Shown: positions 37,248 through 47,096, numbered from the stretch's first letter. The stretch: DNA of 64,000 nt from an uncultured Massilimicrobiota sp. (GCA_944325245.1 CALUZM010000006.1:1-64000), one strand, 5' to 3'. A program made the numbers and translations. Notes: generated by a model not told the origin, from the sequence alone.

Positions 37248-37420
37248 AAGAAGATGTCATAAAGTAGAGTTAATGTGAATGAACATCTATAATGACAAAG
37301 GGTATACAATTACTGGAATCTAGATTATTGTGAGTGCAATCAAACACCAAATAATTGAAGAGTTATGAAGATAGAGACTCTATTTGAAGTACAAAGGACG
37401 TTAATGAATGCGTCCTTTTT
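37248..37420 (+). ncRNA. possible structured small RNA ending in a terminator
   Basis: A gene-free stretch follows the HAD gene. It holds short pairs tgtcat/atgaca and agatgt/acatct that overlap, a stem agagt/actct, and ends in a clear terminator (aaaggacg at 37393-37400, cgtccttt at 37411-37418, then TTTTTT). No T-box or known riboswitch core was recognised. From 37421 to 37584 I see only an imperfect inverted repeat near 37490-37525 that may terminate the minus-strand HAD gene. Confidence 0.3.
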
Positions 37421-37422
37421 TA
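37393..37422 (+). terminator. intrinsic terminator
   Basis: An 8-bp stem aaaggacg / cgtccttt with a 10-base loop is followed by TTTTTTA. Confidence 0.8.
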
Positions 37423-37584
37423 TTGGTCATCTAAAATAAGTTCATCTAAAAAAGTAAGATGAATCAATTATTTTGATATTTTTAAAAGGGTACCAATTTT
37501 CAATTGAACCAGTACCTTAACTTAATCCTTAAAATCTTATATCATTCTTATTGACTATAATTATCATTTCATAGTTTTGATTAT

Positions 37585-38442
37585 CTATTTTGTTGGAAAT
37601 TTATCGCCTTCGATGAGCCCAAAATGTACAAAGGCATTATATAGACCATCCTGATCAACATCATCAGTAACATAATCAGCCATAGCTTTGATTTCGTCAC
37701 CACCACTACCCATGGCTACACCAACATGGCAATATTCCAGCATTGGGATATCAATTTTAGCATCACCAAAGGCGAGGGTATCTTCTATGCTGGCATGAAG
37801 ATATTTCAAAAGTTCATCAATTGCATGAGCTTTAGTAATGTTTTTAACACCTAAATCACCAAATAAAGCAACTTCTCCTTTTCCTCCCTAAGTACCTGCT
37901 TTTAAATCTGGGAATTCTTTAATAGAATCCAAATGATCTTGATAACTATTTAAAATAAAGCTTACTTTATTTAAATCACCACGATATAATTCTCCACCAT
38001 AAATCATATCAGGAAAGATATCACGAACTGTTAACTCATCAGCGTTATCTTTTCCTTTTCTTTTACAATATTCCTTAATAACAGGATTGCCTTTTTCTTC
38101 AAAATTTTCACTTGCAAATAAACCATTATTACTTTCAAGATAAAATTCTAAATGTCTGGATTTCAGCCAATCAACAATATGATGACATTGTTCCAATGTA
38201 ATAAGTTGATGCATCACAACATGTCCTTGATGTTCTACATAACTTCCGTTACCTCCAATCATTCCATCTAATCCAATATTCCAAATATAGTCATAGACTT
38301 CGCCTTTACTTCTTCCTGTGCAGATATACACTTTATGCCCATTGGCACGAGCTTGTTGGATGGCAATGGCAGCAGATTCAGGTAATTTGTTTTCATAGTC
38401 TAATAATGTTCCATCAACATCAATAAATACGATTTTACTCAT
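37585..38442 (-). pseudogene. Cof-type HAD phosphatase with in-frame TAG
   Basis: 286 codons, one frame, interrupted only by TAG at 37888-37890 (between KAGT and GGKGEVALFGDLGVKNI). Motif I is FIDVDGTLLDYE, motif II CTGRSKGEV, motif III NITKAHAIDELL and motif IV FGDAKIDIPML, so all HAD motifs survive. A TGG to TAG change would explain it, since Trp or another large residue is plausible here. The upstream product would lack the metal-binding Asp of motif IV. AAAGGAG precedes the ATG at 38442. Confidence 0.85.
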
Positions 38443-38579
38443 TTTTTTCACTCCTTTGCTTTGATACCTTTATTATAGAAAACAATATATACAAAGCTAT
38501 ATGTTTTTATGAAATAGAAAAAATATGCAGAAAAAAAAGATATGAACTTCTATTTTCATGAAAAAAATTTATCATATAA

Positions 38580-38614
38580 AAAATATATCTCTCATAATAA
38601 AAGAGATATATTTT
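38580..38614 (-). terminator. intrinsic terminator of HAD gene
   Basis: A perfect 13-bp stem aaaatatatctct / agagatatatttt with a 9-base loop lies downstream of the minus-strand gene at 38636. Confidence 0.7.
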
Positions 38615-38635
38615 GTCAAACCAATAAACAAGAAA

Positions 38636-39393
38636 TCATAATTCTATTTTGTGATTATGTTTTAAACAGGCAATCGCTTCAGCAACACTATGCACATGAT
38701 ACTGGGCAATATCTTTTAATGTTTGAGGGGCATCTACAAAAGTGATAGGAATATCAACATTTGTCAGCATAGGCAAATCGTTATAGGAATCACCAATACC
38801 AGCTAAGCTTGTGATTTGATAATATTCCTTGATCTTTTGTAAGGCAGCACCTTTAGAACATCCATGAGGAACAATATCAATGGAATCAGTATTTTGAAAG
38901 CCTTCAATATCAGGATACAATTGATTGATTTTTTGTGTTTGCTGATATGCTATTTCTTCATCGTGAAAAACGAGAGATATTCCTAGAACAGAATGTTTAA
39001 TATCATAAATATTAGAAAATAAGAGACACTCATCATCAGGAAATTCTTTTTGTGTTTTATATGTTTGATAATCATCAGAGTGAATAATAATGATAGATTG
39101 ATGATGATATTGCTGATAGAGTTGATGAATGGTTGTATCTAGAATTGTTTGTTTATAAAGAATGTTATAATCACGATTTAAAATCAAAGCACCACTGGTG
39201 ATAATATAAAAATCAGGCTGAATATTTTCAAATAATTGAACAACACCCTGATAGGGACGTCCACTGCATAACCAAAGAGATGTCCATGACTTTGATAGTT
39301 TTGAATAGCCTCGCAATCTTCATCAGAAATATGAGGATTTCTTTCATGAAAAAATAAAGTACGATCAATATCACTTGCTAGAGCTTGCAACAT
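38636..39393 (-). pseudogene. Cof-type HAD phosphatase, frameshifted
   Basis: The first frame encodes ALASDIDRTLFFHERN with motif I and continues to QSHGHLFG. The next frame starts LCSGRPYQGVVQLF (motif II) and continues to the end through GCSKGAALQKI and GIGDSYNDLPML. One extra G in the GG at about 39262 joins them into a normal protein of about 252 residues. AAGAAGGTG lies before the ATG at 39393. As it stands the protein is broken near the start. Confidence 0.85.
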
Positions 39394-39463
39394 AATAAAC
39401 ACCTTCTTTCTTTATTTATTTTTATTTTATATCATTTTATGCAAAATGAACATCTTAAAATCT

Positions 39464-39491
39464 TTGTCATCATCTTAAAAAATGTTATGAT
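39464..39491 (+). promoter_or_regulatory. promoter of GH32 gene
   Basis: TTGTCA (39464-39469) and TATGAT (39486-39491) with a 16-base spacer, 21 bases ahead of the ATG. Confidence 0.55.
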
Positions 39492-39512
39492 ACATATAAG
39501 GAGGATAATATC

Positions 39513-40841
39513 ATGAGACCAAAAATACATTTTACAGCCCCTTATCATTGGATTAATGATCCCAATGGTTTAATTTATTATCAAGGAAAGTATCATATTT
39601 TTTATCAACATTTTCCATATGAGAATTTCTGGGGAACCATGCATTGGGGACATGCGGCAACTGAAGACTTTCTTCATTTTCAACATTATCCCATTGCCTT
39701 ATATCCATCAAAACTTTATGACCGTAATGGCTGCTTTTCGGGTTCAGCTATTGAAAAAGATGGAAAGTTATATCTTTATTATACAGCTATTCGTTATGCG
39801 AAAGAAAATCCTGAATATGTGCATATTCAATACAGTGATGATGATTTAATTGCATCACAGGCATTAATGATATCTGATGATGGATTCCATTTTGATAATA
39901 AAGATGGAAAACAAAAGATTATTGATGTTATAGAAGATGAAACATTAGGGGATGTCAGACATACAAGAGATCCTAAAGTCTGGAAAATGAAGAATGGGAA
40001 ATATGCTCTTATTGTAGGCAGCAAAGTTCCAAGTGAGACAGGATATAGTGGAGAAGTTTTATTATATGAAAGTGAAGATGCTGTTCATTTTACATATAAG
40101 AATCGCTTTTTAGATGATCGTATTGGAGATATGTGGGAATGTCCGGATTTATTTGAAATTGATGGACAATATTTTATGATTTTCTCACCTGAACATATCA
40201 ATCAGCCACCACAACCTGACAGCAATGCTGTTATTATGCCTGTAAGCTTTGATGAGGAAACGATGACAATCACCAAGCAGGGTGATTATATGTATCTGGA
40301 TTATGGTTTGGATTTTTATGCACCGCAAACATTTTTAGATGAAAATCATCAACGTACAATGTTAGGATGGATGCGTATGCGTGAGCCAGTCAAAGGTGAA
40401 CCATGGACAGGATTGTATATTTTACCAAGACATTTGACTTGTCATCAGGGTCATATTTATCAATCTATTCATCCGCATGTTCAAAAATATTTTAACAAGA
40501 AGGTAAAACAAGCTCATTTAAAACAACCATTTTATATGCATGTACAATGCAATGATCAAAGCTATATCAATTTTGGAGGTATGAAACTCTATATTGAGAA
40601 TGATTGCCTTGTTTGTGATCGCCAACAAGTATCTATTGTTCATGAGAAAGTATGTCAGATCAATGCAACACCAAAATTAAATCAACAATATAATTTAGAA
40701 ATCTATTATGATTATCATATTTTTGAGATTTATATCAATGGTGGATATTATGTGTTGAGTCAACTTGTTTATGATTTAAGTGATGAAATGACTTTTGATA
40801 ATGTTGATATTCAAGAAATTAGAGTTCATTCTCATAACTGA
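39513..40841 (+). CDS. GH32 sucrose-6-phosphate hydrolase / fructosidase
   Basis: 442 residues. The nucleophile Asp is in HWINDPNG near residue 16; the transition-state stabiliser is in TRDPKVW and the acid/base Glu in WECPDLF. A C-terminal beta-sandwich follows the five-blade propeller. It hydrolyses beta-fructosidic bonds, cytoplasmic because no signal peptide is present, so the substrate is probably sucrose-6-phosphate or a short fructan. No sucrose transporter is nearby. An AraC regulator follows after 35 bases. Confidence 0.92.
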   Translation: MRPKIHFTAPYHWINDPNGLIYYQGKYHIFYQHFPYENFWGTMHWGHAATEDFLHFQHYPIALYPSKLYDRNGCFSGSAIEKDGKLYLYYTAIRYAKENPEYVHIQYSDDDLIASQALMISDDGFHFDNKDGKQKIIDVIEDETLGDVRHTRDPKVWKMKNGKYALIVGSKVPSETGYSGEVLLYESEDAVHFTYKNRFLDDRIGDMWECPDLFEIDGQYFMIFSPEHINQPPQPDSNAVIMPVSFDEETMTITKQGDYMYLDYGLDFYAPQTFLDENHQRTMLGWMRMREPVKGEPWTGLYILPRHLTCHQGHIYQSIHPHVQKYFNKKVKQAHLKQPFYMHVQCNDQSYINFGGMKLYIENDCLVCDRQQVSIVHEKVCQINATPKLNQQYNLEIYYDYHIFEIYINGGYYVLSQLVYDLSDEMTFDNVDIQEIRVHSHN

Positions 40842-40876
40842 AAATGATTGGTTTTATAAAGAATTAAGGTGATTGT

Positions 40877-41752
40877 ATGTATATTGAAACGCAAACACAA
40901 TATTCACAATTTGAAAGCGACGAATTGACTGATTTATTAGGAAAGATGACGTTTCAGATTAATAATTTTGGTTTATGGCAGAGTCAAAAAGATACCAAAG
41001 CCAGTTACATTTCCAATGATATAGAAATTGTATATTATAAAGAAGGCGGTTCTACTACCATTGTGGGTGATAAGAAATATATCTGTCCTCCAGGAAGTTT
41101 TTTAATTATTGAGCCATTTCAATTAAATACATCTATTAATGAGGGTTATGATCGTTATGCTTATTACTACTTTCATTTTGATATTGAACCAGCTTACTTA
41201 AAACATGCCTTTCTTTCCTTGTTAATGAAATATGGTCATGTTATAGAGGCATATGAAATTGATTATACAGAAATGTTTGATCGTTTATATTTGGAAGCTC
41301 AAAGAAAAGAGCTGGGATATTCAAGTATTATTACTTCAGCATTAATCCGATTACTTGTTCAAATGACAAGAGCTCAATTAAAAAGAGGTCAAGATCATTC
41401 TATAGAAATTGTTGAATCTCCTTATATCCAGCTGGTGAATGAAGCTATCCAATACATTCAAGATCATTTATGTGAATCTATTCGTGTCACAGAAATAGCG
41501 CAGACTTTAGGTGTTTCTACAAGTGTCTTATATAAGGCATTTATGAGTGTTTTGGACATACCACCTGTAAAATATATTCATCAGCAGAAAATTCAATATG
41601 CACAAAAACGTCTGATGTTGGATCGAAGTGTCACAGAGATTGCACAGGAACTCGGTTACTCATCTGCCTATCATTTATCAAAAAAAAATAAAAAAATTGT
41701 AGGTGTGAGTCCTAAAGATTATAAAAAAGCTATCAGAACACCTAAAATGTAA
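40877..41752 (+). CDS. AraC family transcriptional regulator
   Basis: 291 residues. The first 150 form a cupin-like ligand pocket (IEIVYYKEGGSTTIVGDKKY, then PPGSFLIIEPFQ). The last 100 carry two helix-turn-helix motifs (IRVTEIAQTLGVSTSVLYKAF and VTEIAQELGYSSAYHLSK, partly quoted) ending in GVSPKDYKKA. It lies downstream of GH32 in the same direction and likely activates that gene. A terminator follows. Confidence 0.9.
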   Translation: MYIETQTQYSQFESDELTDLLGKMTFQINNFGLWQSQKDTKASYISNDIEIVYYKEGGSTTIVGDKKYICPPGSFLIIEPFQLNTSINEGYDRYAYYYFHFDIEPAYLKHAFLSLLMKYGHVIEAYEIDYTEMFDRLYLEAQRKELGYSSIITSALIRLLVQMTRAQLKRGQDHSIEIVESPYIQLVNEAIQYIQDHLCESIRVTEIAQTLGVSTSVLYKAFMSVLDIPPVKYIHQQKIQYAQKRLMLDRSVTEIAQELGYSSAYHLSKKNKKIVGVSPKDYKKAIRTPKM

Positions 41753-41801
41753 AATAGAAGAATAGAGTTTCTCATTTTATAGAAATGGGAACTTGTGAAA
41801 T

Positions 41802-41833
41802 AAAAAACATATACGAAAAAGTATATGTTTTTT
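41802..41833 (+). terminator. intrinsic terminator
   Basis: A perfect 13-bp stem aaaaaacatatac / gtatatgtttttt with loop gaaaaa. A second hairpin at about 41766-41793 lies just before it. Confidence 0.85.
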
Positions 41834-41911
41834 ATTGAAAAGAGTATGTTTTATATATTTGTAAGTGTTATCATAAGGGCGAGATGAAATGATGAAGAAA
41901 AGGAGAAAAGT

Positions 41912-43849
41912 ATGAAATTATTAGAACCCATTCAAGTAGGAAAAATCACATTAAAAAACAGAATTATGTTTCCACCAATGACAACTGGATATGAAGAAAG
42001 AGATGGATCTATTGGTGAACAAAGTTTTCATTTTTATAAGAGATTAGCTCAGGGAGGAGTCGCTTATATTGTTTTAGGAGATGTTGCTCCAGTGAATACA
42101 GTTTCACCAACACCAAAATTATTCCATGATGGACAAATAGAAGCATATAAAAAATTGGCTGATGCTTTACATGAATATGATTGTAAGTTAGGTATCCAAT
42201 TATTCCATCCTGAATATGATGTGGATGCTTTAGCTGAGTTATTTAAAAAAGGAGATATGCAGGCAGCGCGTGCTAAATTACATCATGATATGTTGCATTA
42301 TATTGATGAAGTCACTGAAGAACAATTAAATAATATTTTAGAGAAAATGGGTGCCTGTGTGAAACGTGCTTATCAGGCTGGTGTTGATGTTATCGAAGTA
42401 CATGGAGATCGTTTGGTTGGATCTTTATGTTCAACAATTTTAAATCATCGTCAGGATCAATATGGAGGGGCATTTGAAAACAGAATTCAATTTGCTTTAA
42501 ATGTTGTAAAATTTATTAAAGAAAGTGCACCTGATATTTGTATTGATTATAAATTGCCTGTGATTACTGTGAACCCAGATGGAACATTACGTGGTAAAGG
42601 TGGTTTGTTAATTGAAGAAGCTGTTGAGTTTGCAAAAAGATTAGAGCAGGCTGGTGTAGATATGATTCATGTAGGGCAGGCGAATCATACCGGAAATATG
42701 AATGATACGATTCCAGCTATGGGAACAACACCTTATTGTTTTATGTCTCATTATACAAAACAAATTAAAGAAGCTGTGTCAATTCCTGTTTCTTCAGTAG
42801 GACGTATTTTAACACCTGAAAATGGTGAATCATTAATTGAAAATGGTGTCTGTGATATTATTGGTTTAGGACGTTCTTTATTAACTGATCCGGATTATGT
42901 GAAGAAATTAGAAACAGGTGACATCTCACGTATTCGTCATTGTATGATGTGTAACAAAGGGTGTACAGATGCTATTCAAAACAGACAATTCTTAAGCTGT
43001 GTCTTAAATGCAGAAAATGGTTATGAATATGTCAGAGTCATCACACCAGCTCAAAACAAGAAAAAAGTTGTTGTTGTAGGTGGTGGACCAGCAGGTATGG
43101 AAGCAGCACGTGTGGCGAAGGAAAAAGGACATCATGTTGTTTTATTTGAAAAAGAAACAACATTAGGTGGTCAGTTAAATATTGCTGCCATGCCACCAAG
43201 AAAATATGAAATGAATAGAGGACTTCATTATTTAACAAATGAAATGAAAGAATTAGATATTGATTTAAGATTAGGACATGAAGTTTGTGCACAATGTATT
43301 TTAGAAGAAAATCCAGATGTTGTGATTGTGGCAGTAGGAGCTTCTAATATCATGCCTGCTATTGATGGCGCTAATTTACCACATGTTTATGATGCATGGA
43401 AAGTTTTAAATCATGAACAATTACCAAGTGGTAAAGTCGTTGTCATTGGTGGAGGTCTAGTAGGTGCAGAGACAGCAGAAATGCTAGCACAAATGGGAGC
43501 AGATGTGTCAATTGTAGAAATGATGGATACGATTGCCAAAGAAGAATCTACAACTGTTAGACCAACAATGATGGCAGATTTTGAAAAACATGGTGTACAA
43601 CAATATGTGAAAACAAAAGTTACTGCTATTACAGGAAATCATGTTGAAGCAGAGAACGAAGATGGTCAAGTTTCTATTCCTTGTGATTATGTTGTTATGG
43701 CTGTAGGAGCAAAACCTAATACTTTTGATACATCATTATTAGAAGAAAAAGGTATTGAAGTGCATGTTGTAGGAGATTGCCATGATAAAGCAGCAGATAT
43801 CAATCATGCGATTGAAGAAGGATATCTAGCAGCTAATGGAATTGAATAG
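41912..43849 (+). CDS. NADH:flavin/enoate reductase, Old Yellow Enzyme type, divergent active site
   Basis: 645 residues. Residues 1-330 are the FMN barrel, followed by a 4Fe-4S motif (CMMCNKGC then CVLN) and an FAD/NAD domain (VVVVGGGPAGMEAAR, VVVIGGGLVGAETA). This is the 2,4-dienoyl-CoA reductase/BaiCD/BaiH architecture, which passes electrons from NADH via FAD and iron-sulfur to FMN and reduces an activated C=C bond. In the substrate loop the usual HGAHGYL is replaced by HGDRLVG, so the second His and Tyr are missing. Tandem with a canonical paralogue. Confidence 0.9.
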   Translation: MKLLEPIQVGKITLKNRIMFPPMTTGYEERDGSIGEQSFHFYKRLAQGGVAYIVLGDVAPVNTVSPTPKLFHDGQIEAYKKLADALHEYDCKLGIQLFHPEYDVDALAELFKKGDMQAARAKLHHDMLHYIDEVTEEQLNNILEKMGACVKRAYQAGVDVIEVHGDRLVGSLCSTILNHRQDQYGGAFENRIQFALNVVKFIKESAPDICIDYKLPVITVNPDGTLRGKGGLLIEEAVEFAKRLEQAGVDMIHVGQANHTGNMNDTIPAMGTTPYCFMSHYTKQIKEAVSIPVSSVGRILTPENGESLIENGVCDIIGLGRSLLTDPDYVKKLETGDISRIRHCMMCNKGCTDAIQNRQFLSCVLNAENGYEYVRVITPAQNKKKVVVVGGGPAGMEAARVAKEKGHHVVLFEKETTLGGQLNIAAMPPRKYEMNRGLHYLTNEMKELDIDLRLGHEVCAQCILEENPDVVIVAVGASNIMPAIDGANLPHVYDAWKVLNHEQLPSGKVVVIGGGLVGAETAEMLAQMGADVSIVEMMDTIAKEESTTVRPTMMADFEKHGVQQYVKTKVTAITGNHVEAENEDGQVSIPCDYVVMAVGAKPNTFDTSLLEEKGIEVHVVGDCHDKAADINHAIEEGYLAANGIE

Positions 43850-43861
43850 GAGATTGATAAT

Positions 43862-45805
43862 ATGAAATACCCACATTTATTCGAACCTATTCAGATAGGA
43901 ACACAAACAGTCAAAAATCGTATTTTTATGCCACCACTTTCAACCAATTTAGGAAATAAAGGTTATGTGACAGATGAATTGGTTGAGCATTATAAGGCAA
44001 GAGCCAGAGGTGGTGTAGGGCTTTTCGTAACAGAAGTTGTGACAGTGGAACCAACGTATGTTTATTTACCTGGGGATATGTCTATCTATGATGATTCATT
44101 TATTGAAGGCTGGAAGAAACTCGTTGATGGTGTTCATGAATATGGAGCCAAAATATTACCACAGTTATTTCATCCTGCTTACATGGCTTTTCCTATTCCA
44201 GGAACACCTCAGCTTATTGCACCATCACATGTTGGGCCTTACTATGCAAAATCAGCACCACGCCCTGTCACAAAAGAAGAGCTAAAAGTTATTATTCAAC
44301 AGTTTGCTGATGCAGCCAAAAGAGTTCAGCAGGCTGGTGGAGATGGTGTTGAAATTCATGCTGCACATGCCCATGGATTATTAGGAGGATTTTTATCACC
44401 ACAGTATAATAAGCGTACAGATGAATATGGTGGAAATCTAGATGCACGTCTAAAATTAACTTTGGAAGTTGTTGAAGCTGTGAGACAAGCCTGTGGAAAA
44501 GATTTTATCATTGATGTGCGTATCTCAGGTGATGAATATAGTGATGGCGGTCTCAATCTTAATGATATGATTTATGTGTCTAAACAATTAGAAGCTCAAG
44601 GGGTAGATATGTTACATGTTTCTGGTGGAACAACAATTGCAAGAGGAAGTTCAATTCCAGCACCAGGAACACCAATGGGATCACATAGTGCTTTATCTGC
44701 TGAAATCAAAAAATATGTGTCTATTCCAGTGACCACAGTGGGACGTATTACAGAACCATGGCTTGCTGAAGAGCTTATTGCCAATCATAAAGCAGATGCC
44801 TGTATGATTGGTCGTGCTAATCTTTGTGATCCTGAGTTTGCTATGAAAGCACAAGCAGGAAAACCTGAAGATATTCGTCCATGTATTGGTTGTTTGCGTT
44901 GTCTTAACGGTATTATGTTTGGCAAACCAATAGCTTGTACAATGAATCCATCATTTGCTTTGGAAAATGAGGAAACATTAACTGAGGCAGAACAAAAGAA
45001 GAAAGTTCTTGTTATTGGTTCAGGACCAGCTGGAATGGAAGCAGCCTATATCGCAAAAAAACGCGGACATGAAGTTGTCTTATGTGAAAAAGAAGCAGAA
45101 ATGGGTGGAGCATTAAGAATTGCCAGTGTTCCTATTGGAAAACAGGATTTATGTCAGGTCATCAAATGGATGCAACATCGTTTACAACAGGCTGATGTCG
45201 ATATTCGTTTGCAAACAACAATCACTTTAGATATGTTAAAACAGGAATATCAGGATTATGAAGTCATCGCTGCCACTGGTGCGAAACCAATCATTCCTCA
45301 TCATTTGACAGCATTTCAACAATGGATGAGTGCGGATGATATTCTATCAGGAAAAGCATTCCCAGGTAGAAAGATTGTGATTATTGGAGGAGGTTCAGTT
45401 GGTTGTGAATTGGCAGATTATTTAGCACCTTTAGTTAATGATCGTTTCCCTAGAAATCGTGATATTACTGTGATTGAAATGGATCATGAGATTATGCTTC
45501 AGGAATCTGGACCAGGACGCTCTTTGCTTGTTCAAAGATTGATGAAAAAAGGTGTTCATATTCAAGTGAATGCCAAAGTGACAAAAGTCACTGAAAATCA
45601 GATAACTTATATCCAAAATGGTATTGAACACACTATTGATGATGCCGATACGCTTGTTTTCGCTTGTGGTTATCAACCAGATACAGCATTGGAAGATATG
45701 TTCAAAGCAGCACAAGTCAGCTATCATATGATTGGTGATGCACACCAAGTTGGTAATATTAAAGATGCCATCCAAGAAGGATATAACATAACAAAAGCTA
45801 TTTAA
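43862..45805 (+). CDS. NADH:flavin/enoate reductase, Old Yellow Enzyme type
   Basis: 647 residues, same three-part design as the upstream gene: FMN barrel, cluster motif CIGCLRCLN, and FAD/NAD domain (VLVIGSGPAGMEAAY, IVIIGGGSVGCELA). The active-site loop keeps histidines (VEIHAAHAHGLLGGFLSP) and the NKRTDEYGG motif. It likely reduces an alpha,beta-unsaturated acid, ester, CoA-thioester or steroid; substrate unknown. It starts 12 bases after the first gene with GGAG upstream. The pair may work together. Confidence 0.92.
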   Translation: MKYPHLFEPIQIGTQTVKNRIFMPPLSTNLGNKGYVTDELVEHYKARARGGVGLFVTEVVTVEPTYVYLPGDMSIYDDSFIEGWKKLVDGVHEYGAKILPQLFHPAYMAFPIPGTPQLIAPSHVGPYYAKSAPRPVTKEELKVIIQQFADAAKRVQQAGGDGVEIHAAHAHGLLGGFLSPQYNKRTDEYGGNLDARLKLTLEVVEAVRQACGKDFIIDVRISGDEYSDGGLNLNDMIYVSKQLEAQGVDMLHVSGGTTIARGSSIPAPGTPMGSHSALSAEIKKYVSIPVTTVGRITEPWLAEELIANHKADACMIGRANLCDPEFAMKAQAGKPEDIRPCIGCLRCLNGIMFGKPIACTMNPSFALENEETLTEAEQKKKVLVIGSGPAGMEAAYIAKKRGHEVVLCEKEAEMGGALRIASVPIGKQDLCQVIKWMQHRLQQADVDIRLQTTITLDMLKQEYQDYEVIAATGAKPIIPHHLTAFQQWMSADDILSGKAFPGRKIVIIGGGSVGCELADYLAPLVNDRFPRNRDITVIEMDHEIMLQESGPGRSLLVQRLMKKGVHIQVNAKVTKVTENQITYIQNGIEHTIDDADTLVFACGYQPDTALEDMFKAAQVSYHMIGDAHQVGNIKDAIQEGYNITKAI

Positions 45806-45809
45806 ATCG

Positions 45810-45836
45810 AGGGCAATTCTACGGAATTGCTCTTTT
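45810..45836 (+). terminator. intrinsic terminator after reductase pair
   Basis: A 10-bp stem agggcaattc / gaattgctct with loop TACG is followed by TTTT. Confidence 0.8.
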
Positions 45837-45927
45837 ATATTGGTTTTGATAACAGAATATAGGGTTATGATATAGAAATCCATGAACATAACTATTATAA
45901 TAATGATTTGAAAGGCAGGGAGTCAAA

Positions 45928-46515
45928 GTGGATCGTATTGATTTGACAGATGTGAAGGATAAATGGAAAAGAAAAAATCAAATTCTTTTTTCAAGAGAAA
46001 GTGCCTGTTTACAGGATTTATTAGTAAATATCAGAAAACAATCCCATCAGGCTCTGGTTTTATGGGCATTGAAATTTGCTGAAGAAATTGCTTTGACATT
46101 ACAAAATAAATACCCTGACGATCATCGCCCTACGACTGCGATTGAAAAAACACGTCAATGGGCAAGAGGGGATATCAAAATGCCCGAAGCTAAAAAGGCG
46201 ATACTTGCAGCACATGCAATGGCTAAAGACATCACAGATGTATCAGATCAGGCTTTATGTCATGCTATTGGGCAGGCGTGTGGAACGGTACATGTAGAAA
46301 CACATGCGATAGGACTGGTTTTCTATGAATTAACAGCCACAGTCAGACTATATGGGATTGATGATTGTGAACCAATGTTGATCAAAAGAATCAATGAATA
46401 TCAGTCGTATCTTCCTGTATGTGCACAACATATTCATCAGTATCAATGGGCTAAATTTATAAGTGATGATCCTCATGCAAATAAAGAATATTTATTGTGG
46501 TTAAAACGTAAATAA
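45928..46515 (+). CDS. putative immunity protein, Imm-5-like
   Basis: 195 residues, all-helical. The pattern LALKFAE...KYPDDHRPTTAIEKTRQWARG then EAKKAILAAHAMAKD and VHVETHAIG is the signature of the Imm-5-like proteins often annotated as immunity proteins of polymorphic toxin systems. No toxin gene lies beside it in the window, so it may be an orphan, or the family may do something else. It starts with GTG after AGGCAGGGAG. Not a membrane protein. Confidence 0.75.
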   Translation: MDRIDLTDVKDKWKRKNQILFSRESACLQDLLVNIRKQSHQALVLWALKFAEEIALTLQNKYPDDHRPTTAIEKTRQWARGDIKMPEAKKAILAAHAMAKDITDVSDQALCHAIGQACGTVHVETHAIGLVFYELTATVRLYGIDDCEPMLIKRINEYQSYLPVCAQHIHQYQWAKFISDDPHANKEYLLWLKRK

Positions 46516-46574
46516 GTTTGAAAAACTCGTTGTTTTTTCATTTTATTGTTAATTCATAAAAGAAGGGGGAAATG

Positions 46575-47096
46575 ATGATAATGACACAACAACAAATAGC
46601 ATTACTCGTTTTTTTAATTATCGGAGGATTGGGGCTCATATTTTTGATTGTTGGAGTTATTTTGGCATTATTGCAGAAAAGAAAAATAAAACTTTGCCAA
46701 GAGATGACACATGGCGTTGTTGTTGATTATTGTTATAGGGGCAATGGCGTGATTGTGCCCATTGTTGAGTATCGTGTATTTGGAGAAACTTATAAGAAAG
46801 TTAGGACTTTTCGTGGATATCTGATGAAAAGCTGGAAAAGAAATGGTCAGCCATCTGTTCAAGTGACGAAAAATGATTATTTGTCTATTTCTGGTGGTAG
46901 AATGGGACAAAATGATGCGCAATATATGTGGCCAATGGGTTCAAATTTATCTGTGTATTATAATCCTTTGAAACCTCAAATGGCTTATGTTGAAAAAGTA
47001 CCAGAACGTCAATCAATAGTTGCAATTATTTTTATAAGTTTAGGAGTTTTTTTGATCGTATTATCTATACTCATAGCTTATTTGATATCATTATAA
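46575..47096 (+). CDS. membrane protein, DUF3592-like
   Basis: About 173 residues. One transmembrane helix at the start (about 8-32) and one at the end (about 148-172) enclose a soluble beta-rich domain. The segment NLSVYYNPLKPQMAYVEK is characteristic of DUF3592-type proteins. Function unknown. AAGGGGG precedes several close ATGs; I take the second. Followed by a terminator. Confidence 0.7.
   Translation: MIMTQQQIALLVFLIIGGLGLIFLIVGVILALLQKRKIKLCQEMTHGVVVDYCYRGNGVIVPIVEYRVFGETYKKVRTFRGYLMKSWKRNGQPSVQVTKNDYLSISGGRMGQNDAQYMWPMGSNLSVYYNPLKPQMAYVEKVPERQSIVAIIFISLGVFLIVLSILIAYLISL

Noticed and set aside
36853-37260. 135-codon minus-strand frame within the HAD-IA gene
   Set aside because: A shadow frame rich in Leu and His, antisense to clear HAD motifs.
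37248-37420. T-box or riboswitch
   Set aside because: No GGTGG-ACCGCG core or known aptamer consensus could be found, only a terminator and short stems.
22384-37890. Stop-codon recoding at the TAA and TAG codons
   Set aside because: No recoding element, selenocysteine or pyrrolysine gene is visible, and the two genes use different stops; mutation or error is simpler.
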